The notes beneath the pieces were generated by a model. That model was not told where the DNA came from, did not search any database, and saw nothing but the letters and a program-made list of their open reading frames with translations. 64,000 bases of DNA, from assembly GCA_947579605.1 (NCBI GenBank), contig OX388311.1, positions 27,902,951 through 27,966,950 of the forward strand. Direction: 5' to 3'. A program made the position numbers and the translations under genes. This stretch comes from Athripsodes cinereus (lineage: Eukaryota > Arthropoda > Insecta > Trichoptera > Leptoceridae). Below, piece after piece: positions 9,430 through 20,296 of this stretch (position 1 is the stretch's first letter; each line of letters begins with the position of its first letter).

Positions 9430-12400
9430 GACGTCCAGATAATTTCCTTCTGACGAGATGAAGATCTCCAACATTGCAATCTCTTAAGAAGCCTGCTACC
9501 ACCACTACGAAGGATGTCCATGGCGGAATTTTCTTCCTTGACGGTTCCTGACCTCCAATAGAAGGATGTCCCATGCTTTGTCATCTAGATCTCACGTTTC
9601 TTCGAGGCCTTCTTTATCTACACGGAGAGCCCTTGATGCTTGATGGTTTTGAGGAAGATGAAATGAATACTTCCTCCAATTCGTAATAGACAACCTTATT
9701 CATCTGACTACTATACAGGTTTTTATGGAAGAATGTGGTGTTGTTTTGTTCATTTTGTACTGAAATATTTTATATACCTACTATAGATACAGTTTTTTTT
9801 ACATGTTGTTCCATGCTTTGCCTTTTGTGCCAAAGAGATTGTAAAAATTCCAGTTTCAATTTTGCATAAATTCAAGTCATACTGGCTAGGATCACTTTGC
9901 AATTATTTACGGAATTATTTGTTTGTTAATGTAAGATTCTACACTGAGGGATCTACAAAATAAGAATTGTAAATTTATAAATGTCTAGTTTGTGAAATAT
10001 TCCAAGTAAAGTTTTTCTATATCTGGCTAATTACACTCAAGAGTAAAGAAATCAAATTTAAATTCATTGTACTTGTACCTACCTAGCGTGCGTGTCACGC
10101 AGGCTGTAGATGTATTTATGTATGGTTTGAAGTGAAATGATCATAGACCTCAATATTGCTGGAAGAGGCTTAACAAAACAGATTTGAATAATTACCAATA
10201 ATTCTTTACTCATATGCTGGAATTGTTAATTTTATGATATGTAATGTATGTAATGTTATGTCTACGATATTTCCTGGGAATGTCAAACTTTCCAGCGATT
10301 TCCAAACTTTAACAATTTAAAGAAATAATTGTTATTGATTTTTTTTCGAGTCTTATCAAAGGACAAGACTTCCAAACATTTTTTTTAGTATCCAATGATT
10401 CCCAACTGTTGAGATTTGAGGTTACAAAGGTTGCCAAACTTTTTTTTGTTAACATTTGTTTTGCTTTGAGGAATTTTTTTTTTGGATTCTTGGTAGGAGT
10501 CCATTTTTCCTAGAGCAATTTTCAAACCAAGGTGTCCACTGTTTCTCAACTTTTTTTTGTTTTGGAAAAAATTTTTTTTTCCTCTTTTAAAGAATTTTTT
10601 TTAATTCCTGCAAGTCCATCGCAATCTATCCAGCGCTGAATATTGGTACGTATAATCTTTTGTCTTGTTGATTATTATTTGCCAATTTTCTTTCAGATCG
10701 TCAATTCAAAACGTTTTGCATGTGCAATTTTTCTATTTCTCCTGTGTAAGGATCAACTTATATAGAAGAACCGTTTATTATTCTATTGTCATTGTGAGTT
10801 TGAATCTCAAAATGTCTGAATTAGCTTTTGTATTTTTTCAAAGAAAATTAGCACCTCGTTTCATCAAGTCTCTGTTTCTCCAAATTTTGTAACAACTTTG
10901 TATATTTCATTCTGAATGTAAATCCATCAATGTAAACTTGAAATTTTGGTAATGTAAAGAATTTATGTAAAAATGTAATGTTTTCTTGGGCTGCAATTTT
11001 TATGAATAAAAAAGAACTATGTCTATACATCACAGGTCAATGTTAATAGTGAATTTTGTATGTAATAAAAATGTTAGACTCACAAAAGAAATTATATTTA
11101 CAGTCATAGTAATGTCAAAGGAATTATCTTTCTTTCTTCTTTAAAGCAAAATAAATTATAATACTGTTAATAGTCAAAAATTTGGTATTTCTACTCTTAA
11201 AGTACTTGTAACTTTTGCAGCCCATGTTATTGTAAACTTTTAGTTAAGAAAACTCATAGAGGCTCTTCAAGGTTCCGCTTCTGTGAGAATTTTGAATTGT
11301 TTGAACCTTGTGGCGCCCTCAAATAATATTTTTTGTATGTTTGATCACCTTTTTTTTGTTTGCGCCCGTGGATGCATGAAGTTGCCTTTATCATCTCATA
11401 TGCTAGCCGTTTTCATTAGCAACGTGTTCACAATAATCTGAACCCATCCACTGTCGCAGGCAAAAGTCATACAACATGTTAGTTTTAAGGAATTTTGTAC
11501 TGTACAACTGATGTAATTTTGACCCTCCAGTATACGAAAGTATACGAATTCTTTTGTTGTTTTCCTTAAATTTTGTGTGAACTCTTGAATCACTGAGTTA
11601 TGTGGTAACTGATGAATGACTTATGACAGATGATGAATGCAAGGTACGGAAGAATGAAGTATACATGAAAAAACGGCCGATAAAAGATGAAGTATGAAAA
11701 TGCGTGAAAAGTTACCACTAATTCTCTTAGTTTATCAAATCATTAATGTAAAATCTTAACTTGAGAATCAAGGTTGCATCAGTCAAATTATAATAAGTTT
11801 ATTGTTATCAATCTTTAGTGTGCATGGTTTTGTAATTAAATTATATGGCAAGGTTTCTCACGTGGTGTGAACCTGCTGGCCATTTTGCGGCAATTTTACT
11901 GTATGGAATGCGTACCCTTGCAGTAATTTCTATTTGCCTAGTATGAATGTTAAGGAGTCATTGGATGATTCGCCATCTTCCATGTACATCTCCTGGGTTA
12001 GACTGATATAGAGGAATGACTAAGCGTCCTACCCTAATACAATCAGTTCTAACTCAAATTTATTTTAGTAATTATCAATTTTTTAATGCCCGACAAGCTT
12101 ATTGTCCAAGTGAGGTTTGAGGACGCTCAAACCAAGAAAGTTCATACAGGTCGCTTAGAGTAGCTCTGCGCGATAGGTTTGGTACCTGATATTAACCATT
12201 TGCCTGTATGAAATTGGTGGGAAATTTCCGCAAAAGAAAAATGCTATAGGGTAAAGGATTACCGCCCTTATAATATAGGTAGATCAGATGTAATTGTAAT
12301 GGATACCTCCTCTTGGAGTAAAGAAAAGTGTTTGTAAATTGTTGAAGGTTTTTATTGTATTATGTAAAGGAAATTAGTAATTTTGTTTGTCTTAAGCATG

Positions 12401-12735
12401 TAAAGGTTTACCTAGAAGTATGGCGAGAACATTGTTTACGATTCCGTATCCGCGACCTGTTCTGTCGGTGCATCTTCCTGGTCCCTTGCTTGCTTGAGAC
12501 ATGTCTATTTGTAAGGATTAGTTAAGAATTTGTTTCTAATGTCTGTTAGAAAAATTTGTATCTTTGTTTTGACACTCACAGTATTGTAAAACCTTTCTTA
12601 TCTCTGACACTCACAGTATTGTAAAATCTTTCTTATCTTTGACACTCTTAGTTCTGTAGAATCCTTCTTATTACTGACTTTGAGACTTTTCTTTTTTTTA
12701 TTCATTTTTTTTCTTTAAAAGACAACTTGAGATGG
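9430..12735 (+). other. Non-coding internal region of the LTR element
   Basis: All frames are broken. Between 10280 and 10560 a loose motif, (T)CCAAAC or CTCAAC followed by a T run, recurs about five times. At 12114-12133 GGTTTGAG and CTCAAACC form an 8-bp stem with a 4-nt loop, just after a small frame MPDKLIVQVRFEDA... that could be a pol C-terminal remnant. Confidence 0.55.
12569..12673 (+). repeat. 35-bp tandem repeat, three copies
   Basis: The units start GACACTCACAGTATTGTAAA at 12571 and 12606 and GACACTCTTAGTTCTGTAGA at 12641, an exact 35-bp period with increasing divergence, shortly upstream of the 3' LTR. Confidence 0.85.
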
Positions 12736-13219
12736 TGTCATGGGACCCTTATAATTTAATATCCAAAAAATGGTACTTGTGTTGCCATCTATCGAAATCC
12801 TGTGAAAGCCCTGGCCCCTATCTAGAGAAATCGTAAATACCTTTTGAGATTATCATAAAAACAGATTCCTTCTTCTTGATCCTTTTCCGGGAGTCAGCCA
12901 TTTTGGCCAGTCTCCTGCTATTCGTTTTACAATAGACATAGCAGGGGCTCGCTCCAAAAAAAAAAAATGTCTCTTCTCTTCTACAAAATACTGTGAGTGT
13001 CGCTATAATAATGTAATTCAGTATTAAAAACTGTGAATTGTTTTGTTTGGTGTAATAATAATCTGTGTAACCATATTCTTCGTCAATAAACTGATCATAC
13101 AACATCATGCTAGTGTTTCCTTAGCACAACCACCACAATAAATTTACCCAACGATAAACCCTGAGAGAGTCACTGAAATCTGCCGACTATGGGAGAAATG
13201 TTACAGTTTGAATGTTACA
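12736..13219 (+). repeat. 3' LTR
   Basis: Same 484 bp as the 5' LTR with no difference found, including the 12-A run. No canonical long polypurine tract precedes it; the last bases before it are CTTGAGATGG. Confidence 0.93.
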
Positions 13220-13275
13220 ATATCTTAGTTTGGGTCTAACTCGATCAGTGTGAATTGTTATGTTATGTTAAGTTG
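13220..13275 (+). mobile_element. SINE-A, 3' part, continuing after the LTR element
   Basis: ATATCTTAGTTTGGGTCTAA, CTCGATCAGTGTGAATTG, TTATGTTATG matches 38145-38192 (ATCTTAGTTTGGGGC, CTCGATCTGTGTGAACTG). Confidence 0.75.
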
Positions 13276-14440
13276 GTGAAACAAATGGAAGAGGCTTTCA
13301 TCCAAGAGTGAACGGCAATTGACGTGGACGGAGTAGATTAATAATAATGAAACGAAGATGAAGAATAAAGTGAAGGTGATGCCTAACCTAACCTTACTCT
13401 ATAATTGAGTATCATTTATTGTTATAAAGGAATTTATTTGGTTAAAGATAAGTGTGACTATATAACATACACACTTTCTCTCAACTAGATGCGGCTGGTG
13501 AGTTGGGCTGATATTGGGGCAAGCGGTGTATTTAAAAAAAAAACGTATTTCTCGGCGTACTTCAGAGATTCCAAAAATGAGTGTAGACCTATTCCTTACT
13601 CGGAAATCCACGAGTAAATTTGGATTTTTATATAAATAATTTAACTGTGCTTAATTAAACATACAAAATAAATAAAAAAAGTGACATGAAAATCAATTTC
13701 TACAATAAGTTATCCAGTAGAGGCTTATATTAAAAAAATATACATATATAAATATTGATGATTATATTGTATCAATTAGAGAGAGAAAGAGATCAATTAT
13801 TTTTACTCAGTGCCAAAATTTAATAATGCAATATAATTTCAGAGGAAAAAATTATCGCAGCAAAGATGATGGTGATGACGATAACGATGATGTTGGATGA
13901 TTCATTTCTTTTGCACCGTTTTTTGATCCCTCGACCGTCTCAAGGGCGCAGGTGAGAAATTCGGCTTTCATTTTGTTTCTGCATAAAAGCCAATTCGGGT
14001 TAAAATAAAAATAAAAATGTGCTAAATTTGTTCAAGAATTGTTTATTGGAATAAGATTAAAACATATTTATTTTACTAGTAGAATTTATAAAAAAAAATG
14101 CATCGCACCGACGCTCCTAAGGAGGAACCGTCGCCGCCTTCTAAGACTTGAAGATAAGATGGGTCATGTCAAGTCTTGTAAGGTTAGCTTTGTGTTGCTG
14201 TAGTACATAGTATAGCGGTATAGTAATACCCGCCCAGAGGATTAGGAATATTCTGTTTTTTAGATAGCTCTTAGTGTTATAGGATCTTTGTGAAACTATT
14301 AAACTTGATATCACACGTGCTTAAGGATACCAATATTCTTTGAAGTAGTAACCATACCTTTACCAAATACCCTCCTTGTGAATCAAGGATCATTCTTGTT
14401 CATACTATTTTGGTAGAGTTATTATTTATTTTGTAAAGCT
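13276..14440. other. Intergenic DNA with a possible LINE end
   Basis: 13283-13345 reads GRGFHPRV/RLSSKSERQLTWTE and a stop, reminiscent of a LINE C terminus with an (ATA)n tail, but too short to assign. The rest is AT-rich with no recognised feature. Confidence 0.3.
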
Positions 14441-14523
14441 ACTACTACAACTGCTACTATCTCATCACGGCATATCCCATAAGTGGGACAGCCAGCAGAT
14501 CAGTCGCCAGCAATAAACATATA
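14440..14523 (-). repeat. R250 repeat, 3' part with tail
   Basis: On the plus strand it starts with a CTA-rich run (the complement of the TAG tail), then CATCACGGCATATCCCATAA, GTGGGACAGCCAGCAGA. Confidence 0.65.
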
Positions 14524-14989
14524 AAACTCCATATTAATTCTAATAACGAGTTTAACCAATAGGTTTCGATACAATATTATGTCTGTATTATAAGACCCCT
14601 CTAATAATGTACTGGTAAAACTCAAAGACAGTATTTAAAAAAAAATATGATTCCTGTTATTCCGTATTGATTAGATTAAATTATTTTAAATGAATGCTCT
14701 CTTTTTACTTCACAGATAGTATGATCTGTATTTTTATTGTTATATACAGTAAGTCTATAAAATACTTCACCTGTGAGATATTCCGTGATGGTATAGATAG
14801 ACATATATAAATATTTCATTTTTAAAAAATTATAATGGGTTCGTAATAAAAAAAAACCCTAATTTAAGCCCCATGCACTTGGATAGCAAGCATTTTGCTT
14901 GTGTTAAATTATAAATTTTATGAGAATTACATATTTTCAAATTTTGAATGTATTAACAAATTAAAGGTAAATAAACGCTTATTAAATTA

Positions 14990-15316
14990 ATGAATATAAT
15001 AACCTCGGTTAATTCGTTCCGCTCTTTTCAAATTGTTATTATAAGTTTTCGCGGTTCAAAGTACATAAAAAAAGCTTCGGTGATGTATCTATGTAATTTT
15101 CTAACAAGAAAACGAGGTGTAAATTTACTCAACAAAAAGTGCTTGAGAAACTTCTGGTGGTTAAGTTCACCATTCAAGAATAACCTTCATAACGCGAGGC
15201 GGGCTTTATACAGATGGAACAGCACTACCAGTGCTAACACCTCAGATGTCATTTCTTTTTTAGAAAGCGCTACATCTCCTCGCGGGAAACGAAGACACGT
15301 CGAGAGAGCTGAATGA
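14990..15316 (+). CDS. Unassigned 108-codon open frame
   Basis: I do not recognise this protein. The first ~35 residues are low-complexity; the C-terminal half (KRGVNLLNKKCLRNFWWLSS, RRALYRWNSTT, ending GKRRHVERAE) is less AT-rich and basic. It has no domain motif, no signal peptide and no paralog in the window. It could be an exon, a decayed mobile-element frame or chance. Confidence 0.2.
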   Translation: MNIITSVNSFRSFQIVIISFRGSKYIKKASVMYLCNFLTRKRGVNLLNKKCLRNFWWLSSPFKNNLHNARRALYRWNSTTSANTSDVISFLESATSPRGKRRHVERAE

Positions 15317-15319
15317 TTG

Positions 15320-15790
15320 ATGAGGAAACTTTTCAAATTACCACTAATTGCCATTTTAAGTAAGGAATTCCTTTTGTTAAATGTTTCAGAAACAATTTTC
15401 TAAAATCTTCGTTTTCTTTTTGTTCTATCCGTTTCTGTTTAAATGTTTCTGTCAACAAGTATCTAGATACCCTATTAACTGTCACATGTAATTGATTTCC
15501 ACGCTGACAGATACTTTTTATCATAAAAAGGAGACACTTAAATGAATCAAAGGAATCCTTTTTCTACAGTAAGAAAGGGTTCTTTTGAACATTATTGAGA
15601 TTGCCTAAGTAAAACAGATCTAAATCATATTTATCAAAAAGTAATGCAAAAGAAATTTAATGAAAGACGTGGGATTAAGCAATGTGGCTGTTAGAATTTT
15701 ATAGAATAGGTATACATACCTACATAAAACTATTCTATCATGGAATTTCCTATAAATGAGATAGCCAGTATTGCATATTGAAGGCTCCCT
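15320..15790. other. Intergenic DNA, nothing recognised
   Basis: Only AT-rich sequence with ACCTAC-type short motifs. Confidence 0.4.
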
Positions 15791-15792
15791 GC

Positions 15793-15905
15793 CATATCCG
15801 GATATCTCAGAAGTCGGGTGAACTTCTAAGCAAAACCTTTATCTGTTAGTGGAAACTATCCAAAAAGATTGGGAGATATATTCTATGCCGGGGACTCCAG
15901 AGATA
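15793..15905 (-). repeat. R190 and R250 remnants
   Basis: 15795-15825 (ATCCGGATATCTCAGAAGTC) resembles R190; 15868-15900 (GATTGGGAGA ... GCCGGGGACTCC) is the R250 start on the minus strand. Confidence 0.4.
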
Positions 15906-15935
15906 TCCATACATCAGTTACCTAAAAATATCTAT

Positions 15936-16190
15936 TACTACTACTATACCATCACATAATATATCACAAGTAGCGTAGCCAGCAGACAACCTGCATATAA
16001 TTAACATGTAAGCTGTCCTCTCCGTGCCAATATAAAATCAAGACATTCAGGATGGGTGGCAAACCTCATCGCTGAATTTAAGATGTAAAATGTCAGAATT
16101 ATTTCGAACACCTGCCTTCTACAGGGCACTTGAAATCTTACGGAGAAGAGTAAGAGTCCAATTCTTTAACGGGTGCTCCATGGGATGGCT
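15936..16190 (-). repeat. R250 repeat, near full length
   Basis: A good minus-strand copy of about 250 bp: TACTACTACTATACCATCAC, AAGCTGTCCTCTCCGTGCCA, AAGACATTCAGGATGGGTGG, CAAACCTCATCGCTGAATT, CACCTGCCTTCTACAGGGCA, ending CGGGTGCTCCATGG. Confidence 0.85.
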
Positions 16191-17320
16191 GAACCTAAAA
16201 ATATAATTGACTTTAAGTTCATTATAAATTAAAAACTAGTTATTTCGACTTTAAATAAATATGTTTTAATAAACTATTTCACATTCGTTTCTTTGGATTT
16301 TGCCAGCACAACCATCTATGTGGGTTGGAATTTGTTTTTTAGTAAGATTGATAAATTAGTTCAACAAATTTTCAGCAAAGCTCAACACTTGAAGGCGTTG
16401 AATTTAAGTATGATATAATTCATAAGCGGTGTGTGAAGCTAAAAAAATACGTGATATTATTATTTCGAGAAGACGATGTGTTTTACAAATTTCATCCGCA
16501 AAGCCGAGCTTAATCAACAGTTTAATATTTCTGAAGAAGTGTAGTAAGTAACTTTCTGCCTTGGCAATCCATGTTTTGGAAATTTATTAATGGGCTACAA
16601 TTGTAAGAAGCAGAAAGAAAAAATAATAATACTATTGTTCTCTAAAAGAAACTGTGAATATTAACAGTCGCAGATAATAATTGTATTTCGAGATGAGTGA
16701 TTATAGCAGGTAATTTTTCCATTATAATAAAAAGAAAACTCATAATTATATTAAATATGTTGTGAACGAAGGATTTGTATGGAGACATCGTTTTTATTAA
16801 AGATTTATACATAAAAAATGATATTGAGAAGATTAATAAATTAGGGTCAAATATATTTCTTTTCGTTTCTTTTGTCTTTTTTATTGTTCCTTTTTGTTTT
16901 TTTTTTTTCATATTGTTTTAACGCGAGGGCAGAATTAACAACCAAATTGATAATGAATAATGCACAGGTAGTCTTCTGACATTTGAATGAAGTAAATTGG
17001 AAGTAAAACAGTGTTTTGTAATATTTTATTTTATTACCTATTTTATAAAATGTCGTTCCACAAGGTTTCTTTTGAAAATTTAAAGATATATTTTTATTAA
17101 AATCGGACACAAATGTAACTATGAAGTAAAAATGTCAAGGTTGTTTATGGAACAATGCACGTTATAATATAGGTATATTTGAAATTAACCATTTTGTTGA
17201 CATCACGTGCAGTACTTACTAGCTGCGCTGTGATTTATTTTTCTATTAAACATCATCATTATATTGTTCATGGAGCGTGAACTCATTCAAATATTTTTTT
17301 CGTACTACGACTTCTTCCAT
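16191..17320. other. AT-rich intergenic DNA, nothing recognised
   Basis: Lysine-rich minus-strand frames at 16642-17110 overlap in different frames and are low-complexity; I see no gene. Confidence 0.4.
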
Positions 17321-17324
17321 GATA

Positions 17325-17545
17325 GTGAATCATTACGAATTATCCCACAAGTAAGGTAGCCAGCGGACCAACCACATGTAATAAACGTGCAAGCTGTTCT
17401 CTCCGTGCCGACACAAAATTAAGAGATTCAGGGTGGGTGGCAAACCTCATCGCTGAATTGAAGATTTCTTTATTTTTTCGCTTTTGATACCCGAAAACTT
17501 ACGGATAAAAGTGGGAAACCAATTCTTTGCCGGATGCTCCGCACA
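17325..17545 (-). repeat. R250 repeat, near full length
   Basis: It contains ATCCCACAAGTAAGGTAGCC, CTCTCCGTGCCG, TTCAGGGTGGGTGGCAAAC and ends TTTGCCGGATGCTCCGC. Confidence 0.8.
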
Positions 17546-17597
17546 ACTTTTTTTGTTTCTCGTAAAAAATTCAAAATAATGATTTTTATCTGTTAAT

Positions 17598-17740
17598 CTC
17601 CACCATCACGTCATTTTCTACAAGCGACGAAGCCAGTTTACAACTGCATATAATAAGTATTCAAGTCGTCCTTTCCGTGCCAAAAAACATAAGACATCCA
17701 GGTTGGGTGCCAATCTTCATCGCTGAATTGAAGAGATCTC
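17598..17740 (-). repeat. R250 repeat, 3' half
   Basis: CCACCATCACGTCATTTTCT, TCGTCCTTTCCGTGCC, AAGACATCCAGGTTGGGTG, CATCGCTGAATT. It lies close to the previous copy in the same orientation. Confidence 0.75.
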
Positions 17741-17837
17741 ATAAGAAAGATATTTTTGTAAATTTATGAGCTTTTTATATGTAGTTGAAAATTTCATAAT
17801 ATGTATTATTATTATTACTGACAATAAGTCAATTCTT

Positions 17838-17983
17838 ACAAGGATCATTACAGCTGAAGGCCAATGCGATCCCAGAAGAAAATGTATATTTAATTTATAT
17901 GTATTTGTTGGAGGAGGCTGGTTTCAGCCCTGTGCTCCCAAGAGGAGCGTTGAAGGCGAGATGATGATGATGATTTGTTGAAA
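17838..17983 (+). pseudogene. L-B LINE 3' end
   Basis: GGAGGAGGCTGGTTTCAGCC, CTGTGCTCCCAAGAGGAGCG, then TTGAAGGCGAGATGATGATG. In the L-B frame this reads RRLVSALCSQEER and a stop with a (GAT)n tail, the 3' end of an RTE-like LINE. Confidence 0.65.
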
Positions 17984-18004
17984 TTTGGTGAAGATAAAAT
18001 AAAA

Positions 18005-18047
18005 TCTATAACATCACAGCATCTAGACTTATCCCACAAGTAGACTA
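18005..18047 (-). repeat. R250 repeat, 3' terminus
   Basis: CATCACAGCATCTAGACTTA, TCCCACAAGTAGAC matches the complement of the R250 end. Confidence 0.5.
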
Positions 18048-18477
18048 ATGTGTTAAAGAATCCATTAAAAAAAGTTGTGAAAAATATCAGTTGCCATACT
18101 CCAGTGCCGTCTCTAGTTTACTTTAGTAGGTATAATTTATTATACACGTCGCTCACCGAGTATTTTATATTATTATTATTATGTTTTATTAAGTATATAA
18201 GCTCACATACTACTTACTTACCAAGTAACTTACTTGATTAATATTACATGGATTCTCCAGAACATTCATCGTGTGAACGTGAGATGAAAAGAAGAAGCAG
18301 ACGAAATGTAACGAAATTATAAGAAGAAAGAATATTATAAATTATACAATTGTGAAATCATATTATTTCAAGTCGAGGAAGAAATTTTAAATGGTTTGAT
18401 TATATGTAGGTACTAAATCCGCTCCTGGCTAAAATATAATCAAATAAAGTAGTGCAGTCCGTGTAGTAAAGAATATG

Positions 18478-18645
18478 TAGGTCTCTCCGGCAAAGAATAG
18501 GTCCTCCACGCTTTCCTGTTAGTTTTCAAGTGTCCTGTAACGGGCAGGTATTTGTAAAACATCACGAATAAGACATTGAACATTTTCAATTCAGTGATTA
18601 GGTATGCGACCCATTCTGAACGTATTATTTTTTTATATAGGTACT
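18478..18645 (+). repeat. R250 repeat, 5' half
   Basis: CTCTCCGGCAAAGAATAGGT, TTTTCAAGTGTCCTGTAACG, GGCAGGTATTTGTAAAACAT, TTCAGTGATTAGG, CCCATTCTGAACG. Confidence 0.7.
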
Positions 18646-18824
18646 CGTAGGAAATTATTTATTATTTACATATTCATTTAATGATGTTAGTCCGCTTGTT
18701 ACCCCACATTTTTCTGTTAAATTGTTATTGTATGGTTTTTTAAATTAGCTAAGAATGTTTTTGTATACTTTTATTTTATTTTGTTTCATATATGTTGTTT
18801 GCTTCTCTCGTATAGAGGTACATC

Positions 18825-19012
18825 GAAGGAGTTTAGTCAAAAGATTTCACACGGAGGTTTTGGCGGTTTGGTGGTTTGGCCGGCCAGCCCTTCAGACAAG
18901 ACAAGATTTGTTAAGTGTAGAATTTCGGATAAATGGAAGTCCTCAGACTTCTGCGCTATCCGGGTGGTCGGTGGGTCCTTCAATGTATGTTACCCCACTT
19001 GTGAGAAATATC
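18825..19012 (+). repeat. R190 repeat joined to an R250 terminus
   Basis: GGAGGTTTTGGCGGTTTGG, GGCCGGCCAGCCCTTCAGAC, TTCGGATAAATGGAAGTCCT, CAGACTTCTGCGCTATCCGG, GTGGTCGGTGGGTCC is R190. ATGTTACCCCACTTGTGAGA follows, as in R250 at 35345-35390, so the two repeats may form one composite unit. Confidence 0.6.
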
Positions 19013-19045
19013 TTTATATTAAAGATATATTAAAGAGAGAGATAC

Positions 19046-19310
19046 GATAGTTTGAACATGTTGAGCGAATGTACGAGGAAAGAATGACAAAGAGGATATA
19101 CTTGTCTGAAAGAAGGGGTGTGAGGAAACGCGGGCGGCCGAGAACTACGTGGCTTGATCACGTGGATCAAATTCTTAAGGACGGCTGTTTGTTGAGTAAG
19201 AAGAACCGACGTGCGTGCATGAGAAATTGAATAAATGTAGAGAAGGCGAAAGAAGTATGTAGGGACAGATCTATATGACGTTCCATTCTCTCTGCCTACC
19301 CCAATATAGT
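19046..19310 (+). pseudogene. L-A LINE C-terminal fragment
   Basis: The best L-A reading frame here: FEHVERMYEERMTKRIYLSE, RRGVRKRGRPRTTW, LDHVDQILKDGCLLSKKNRR, ACMRN-stop-INVEKAKEVCRD, RSI-stop-RSILSAYPN. GRPRTTWxDH and CxDRxxWRSxLSAYP are C-terminal motifs of RTE-like non-LTR reverse transcriptases. Two or more in-frame stops show decay. The rest of the polyprotein is absent (5' truncation, normal for LINE insertions). Confidence 0.8.
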
Positions 19311-19414
19311 ATGAACCTTATGTATTAATTTATTTTTGAAATAAAGTATTTTTATAAATATTCATATTCCTTCAAATCTAGTTTTATAAAATACAATAAT
19401 TGTTACAACATTAC

Positions 19415-19483
19415 AACATTCCAAAATTTCACCATTTTAATATGCAATTATTGCATATTAAAATGGTGAAATTTTGGAATGTT
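19415..19483. repeat. Perfect 33-bp inverted repeat with 3-nt loop
   Basis: The arm AACATTCCAAAATTTCACCA... (19415-19447) is exactly complementary to 19451-19483, separated by TTA. There is no other feature to explain it and no clear target duplication. Confidence 0.95.
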
Positions 19484-19794
19484 TTGGAAAATCCGTAATT
19501 ATCATCAAATAAAGTTCTTAATCCTTTTAATGAGGTCCGATTTAACCCATGCATTCAAATGAAAACAAATATTGAAATTAATCCTTACGGAATCCTCCAA
19601 TATGTGAAAATGATTAGGTATAATTATTTTGTTCATATCATCTCTTAATGCAACACATGTGTTATGTAAAATATCAATGTAATATCATACGAAATATCCA
19701 CATACGGAATCAAATTATTACAGCGATCCCATCGCGAATTTTTAATTCAATTTTAGCTAACCTATTAACAAAGTTAATACTTATTTCAAATAGG

Positions 19795-19880
19795 ATAGGA
19801 TAGTGGTTAACGCACTCACCTTATAAACGAGGGTTTTTGGGTTCAATTCCCGTGAGTGAACATAATTTTTTTGTCTGTTT
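19795..19880 (+). mobile_element. SINE-A head, diverged
   Basis: ATAGTGGTTAACGCACTCAC gives a box A and GGTTCAATTCCCGTG a box B, followed by GAGTGAACATAATTTTTTTG. The order and spacing match the SINE-A head at 30125-30200. The anticodon arm does not pair, so it is not a functional tRNA gene. Confidence 0.6.
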
Positions 19881-20038
19881 TGGGGTTAAATTTATGAAAG
19901 TGATTTATTTAGAATGATTTACAATACAAAATGGATTGATATCTAGTATCTACCCTTTCTGATATAGGATTGTAAAAACTCTATTCATTTCATTAATTAT
20001 TGAAAAAGAAAATTTAACCATCATAAATTTTATAAACA

Positions 20039-20222
20039 TTTTTTTTTTTTAAAAAAGATATATCTGGGTTTTGTTACAAACCCAAATACAACCTTATACA
20101 CCTTTCACACTAAGCTAAAAGCTTGTGCTGTGAAAGGGGAATTTGCCGGCACCTGGGATCGAACCACGGACCCCTTGTTCCGGAGGCCGAGACTCTACCT
20201 CCAGGCTACCGACGAACTAGGA
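20039..20222 (-). mobile_element. SINE-B, near full length
   Basis: Read on the minus strand: GAGTTCGTCGGTAGCCTGG-type head (box A), GGTTCGATCCCAGGTGCCGG (box B), CTTTCACAGCACAAGC, AAGCTTTTAGCTTAG, GTATTTGGGTTTGTAAC, and a poly(A) tail, which appears as the T run near 20039-20050. It is a tRNA-derived SINE of about 180 bp. Confidence 0.8.
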
Positions 20223-20296
20223 TATTTACTAGAATTAAGTGTTACAAATACTTTATTCTTAGCGTAAAAATACCTACCAATCCCAAAGAAATGATT

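Larger units (their letters stand above)
8361..13219 (+). mobile_element. Non-coding LTR retrotransposon (LARD-like), recent insertion
   Basis: Two 484-bp direct repeats, which I read as identical base by base, bound a 3,891-bp internal region. They begin TGTCATGGG and end GAATGTTACA, the TG...CA rule for LTRs. ATAT at 8357-8360 and 13220-13223 forms a 4-bp target duplication, a size usual for Ty3/gypsy-type elements. A tRNA-Lys-like primer-binding site follows the 5' LTR. The internal region has no open frame beyond about 75 codons and no protease, reverse transcriptase or integrase motif, so movement would depend on an autonomous relative. Strand is set by the primer-binding site. I cannot assign the family firmly. 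Confidence 0.9.

Noticed and set aside
19795..19880. A tRNA gene
   Set aside because: Box A and box B are present but the acceptor and anticodon arms do not pair; order and flanks match the SINE-A head. The same applies at 30125-30200, 20123-20222 and 60450-60545.
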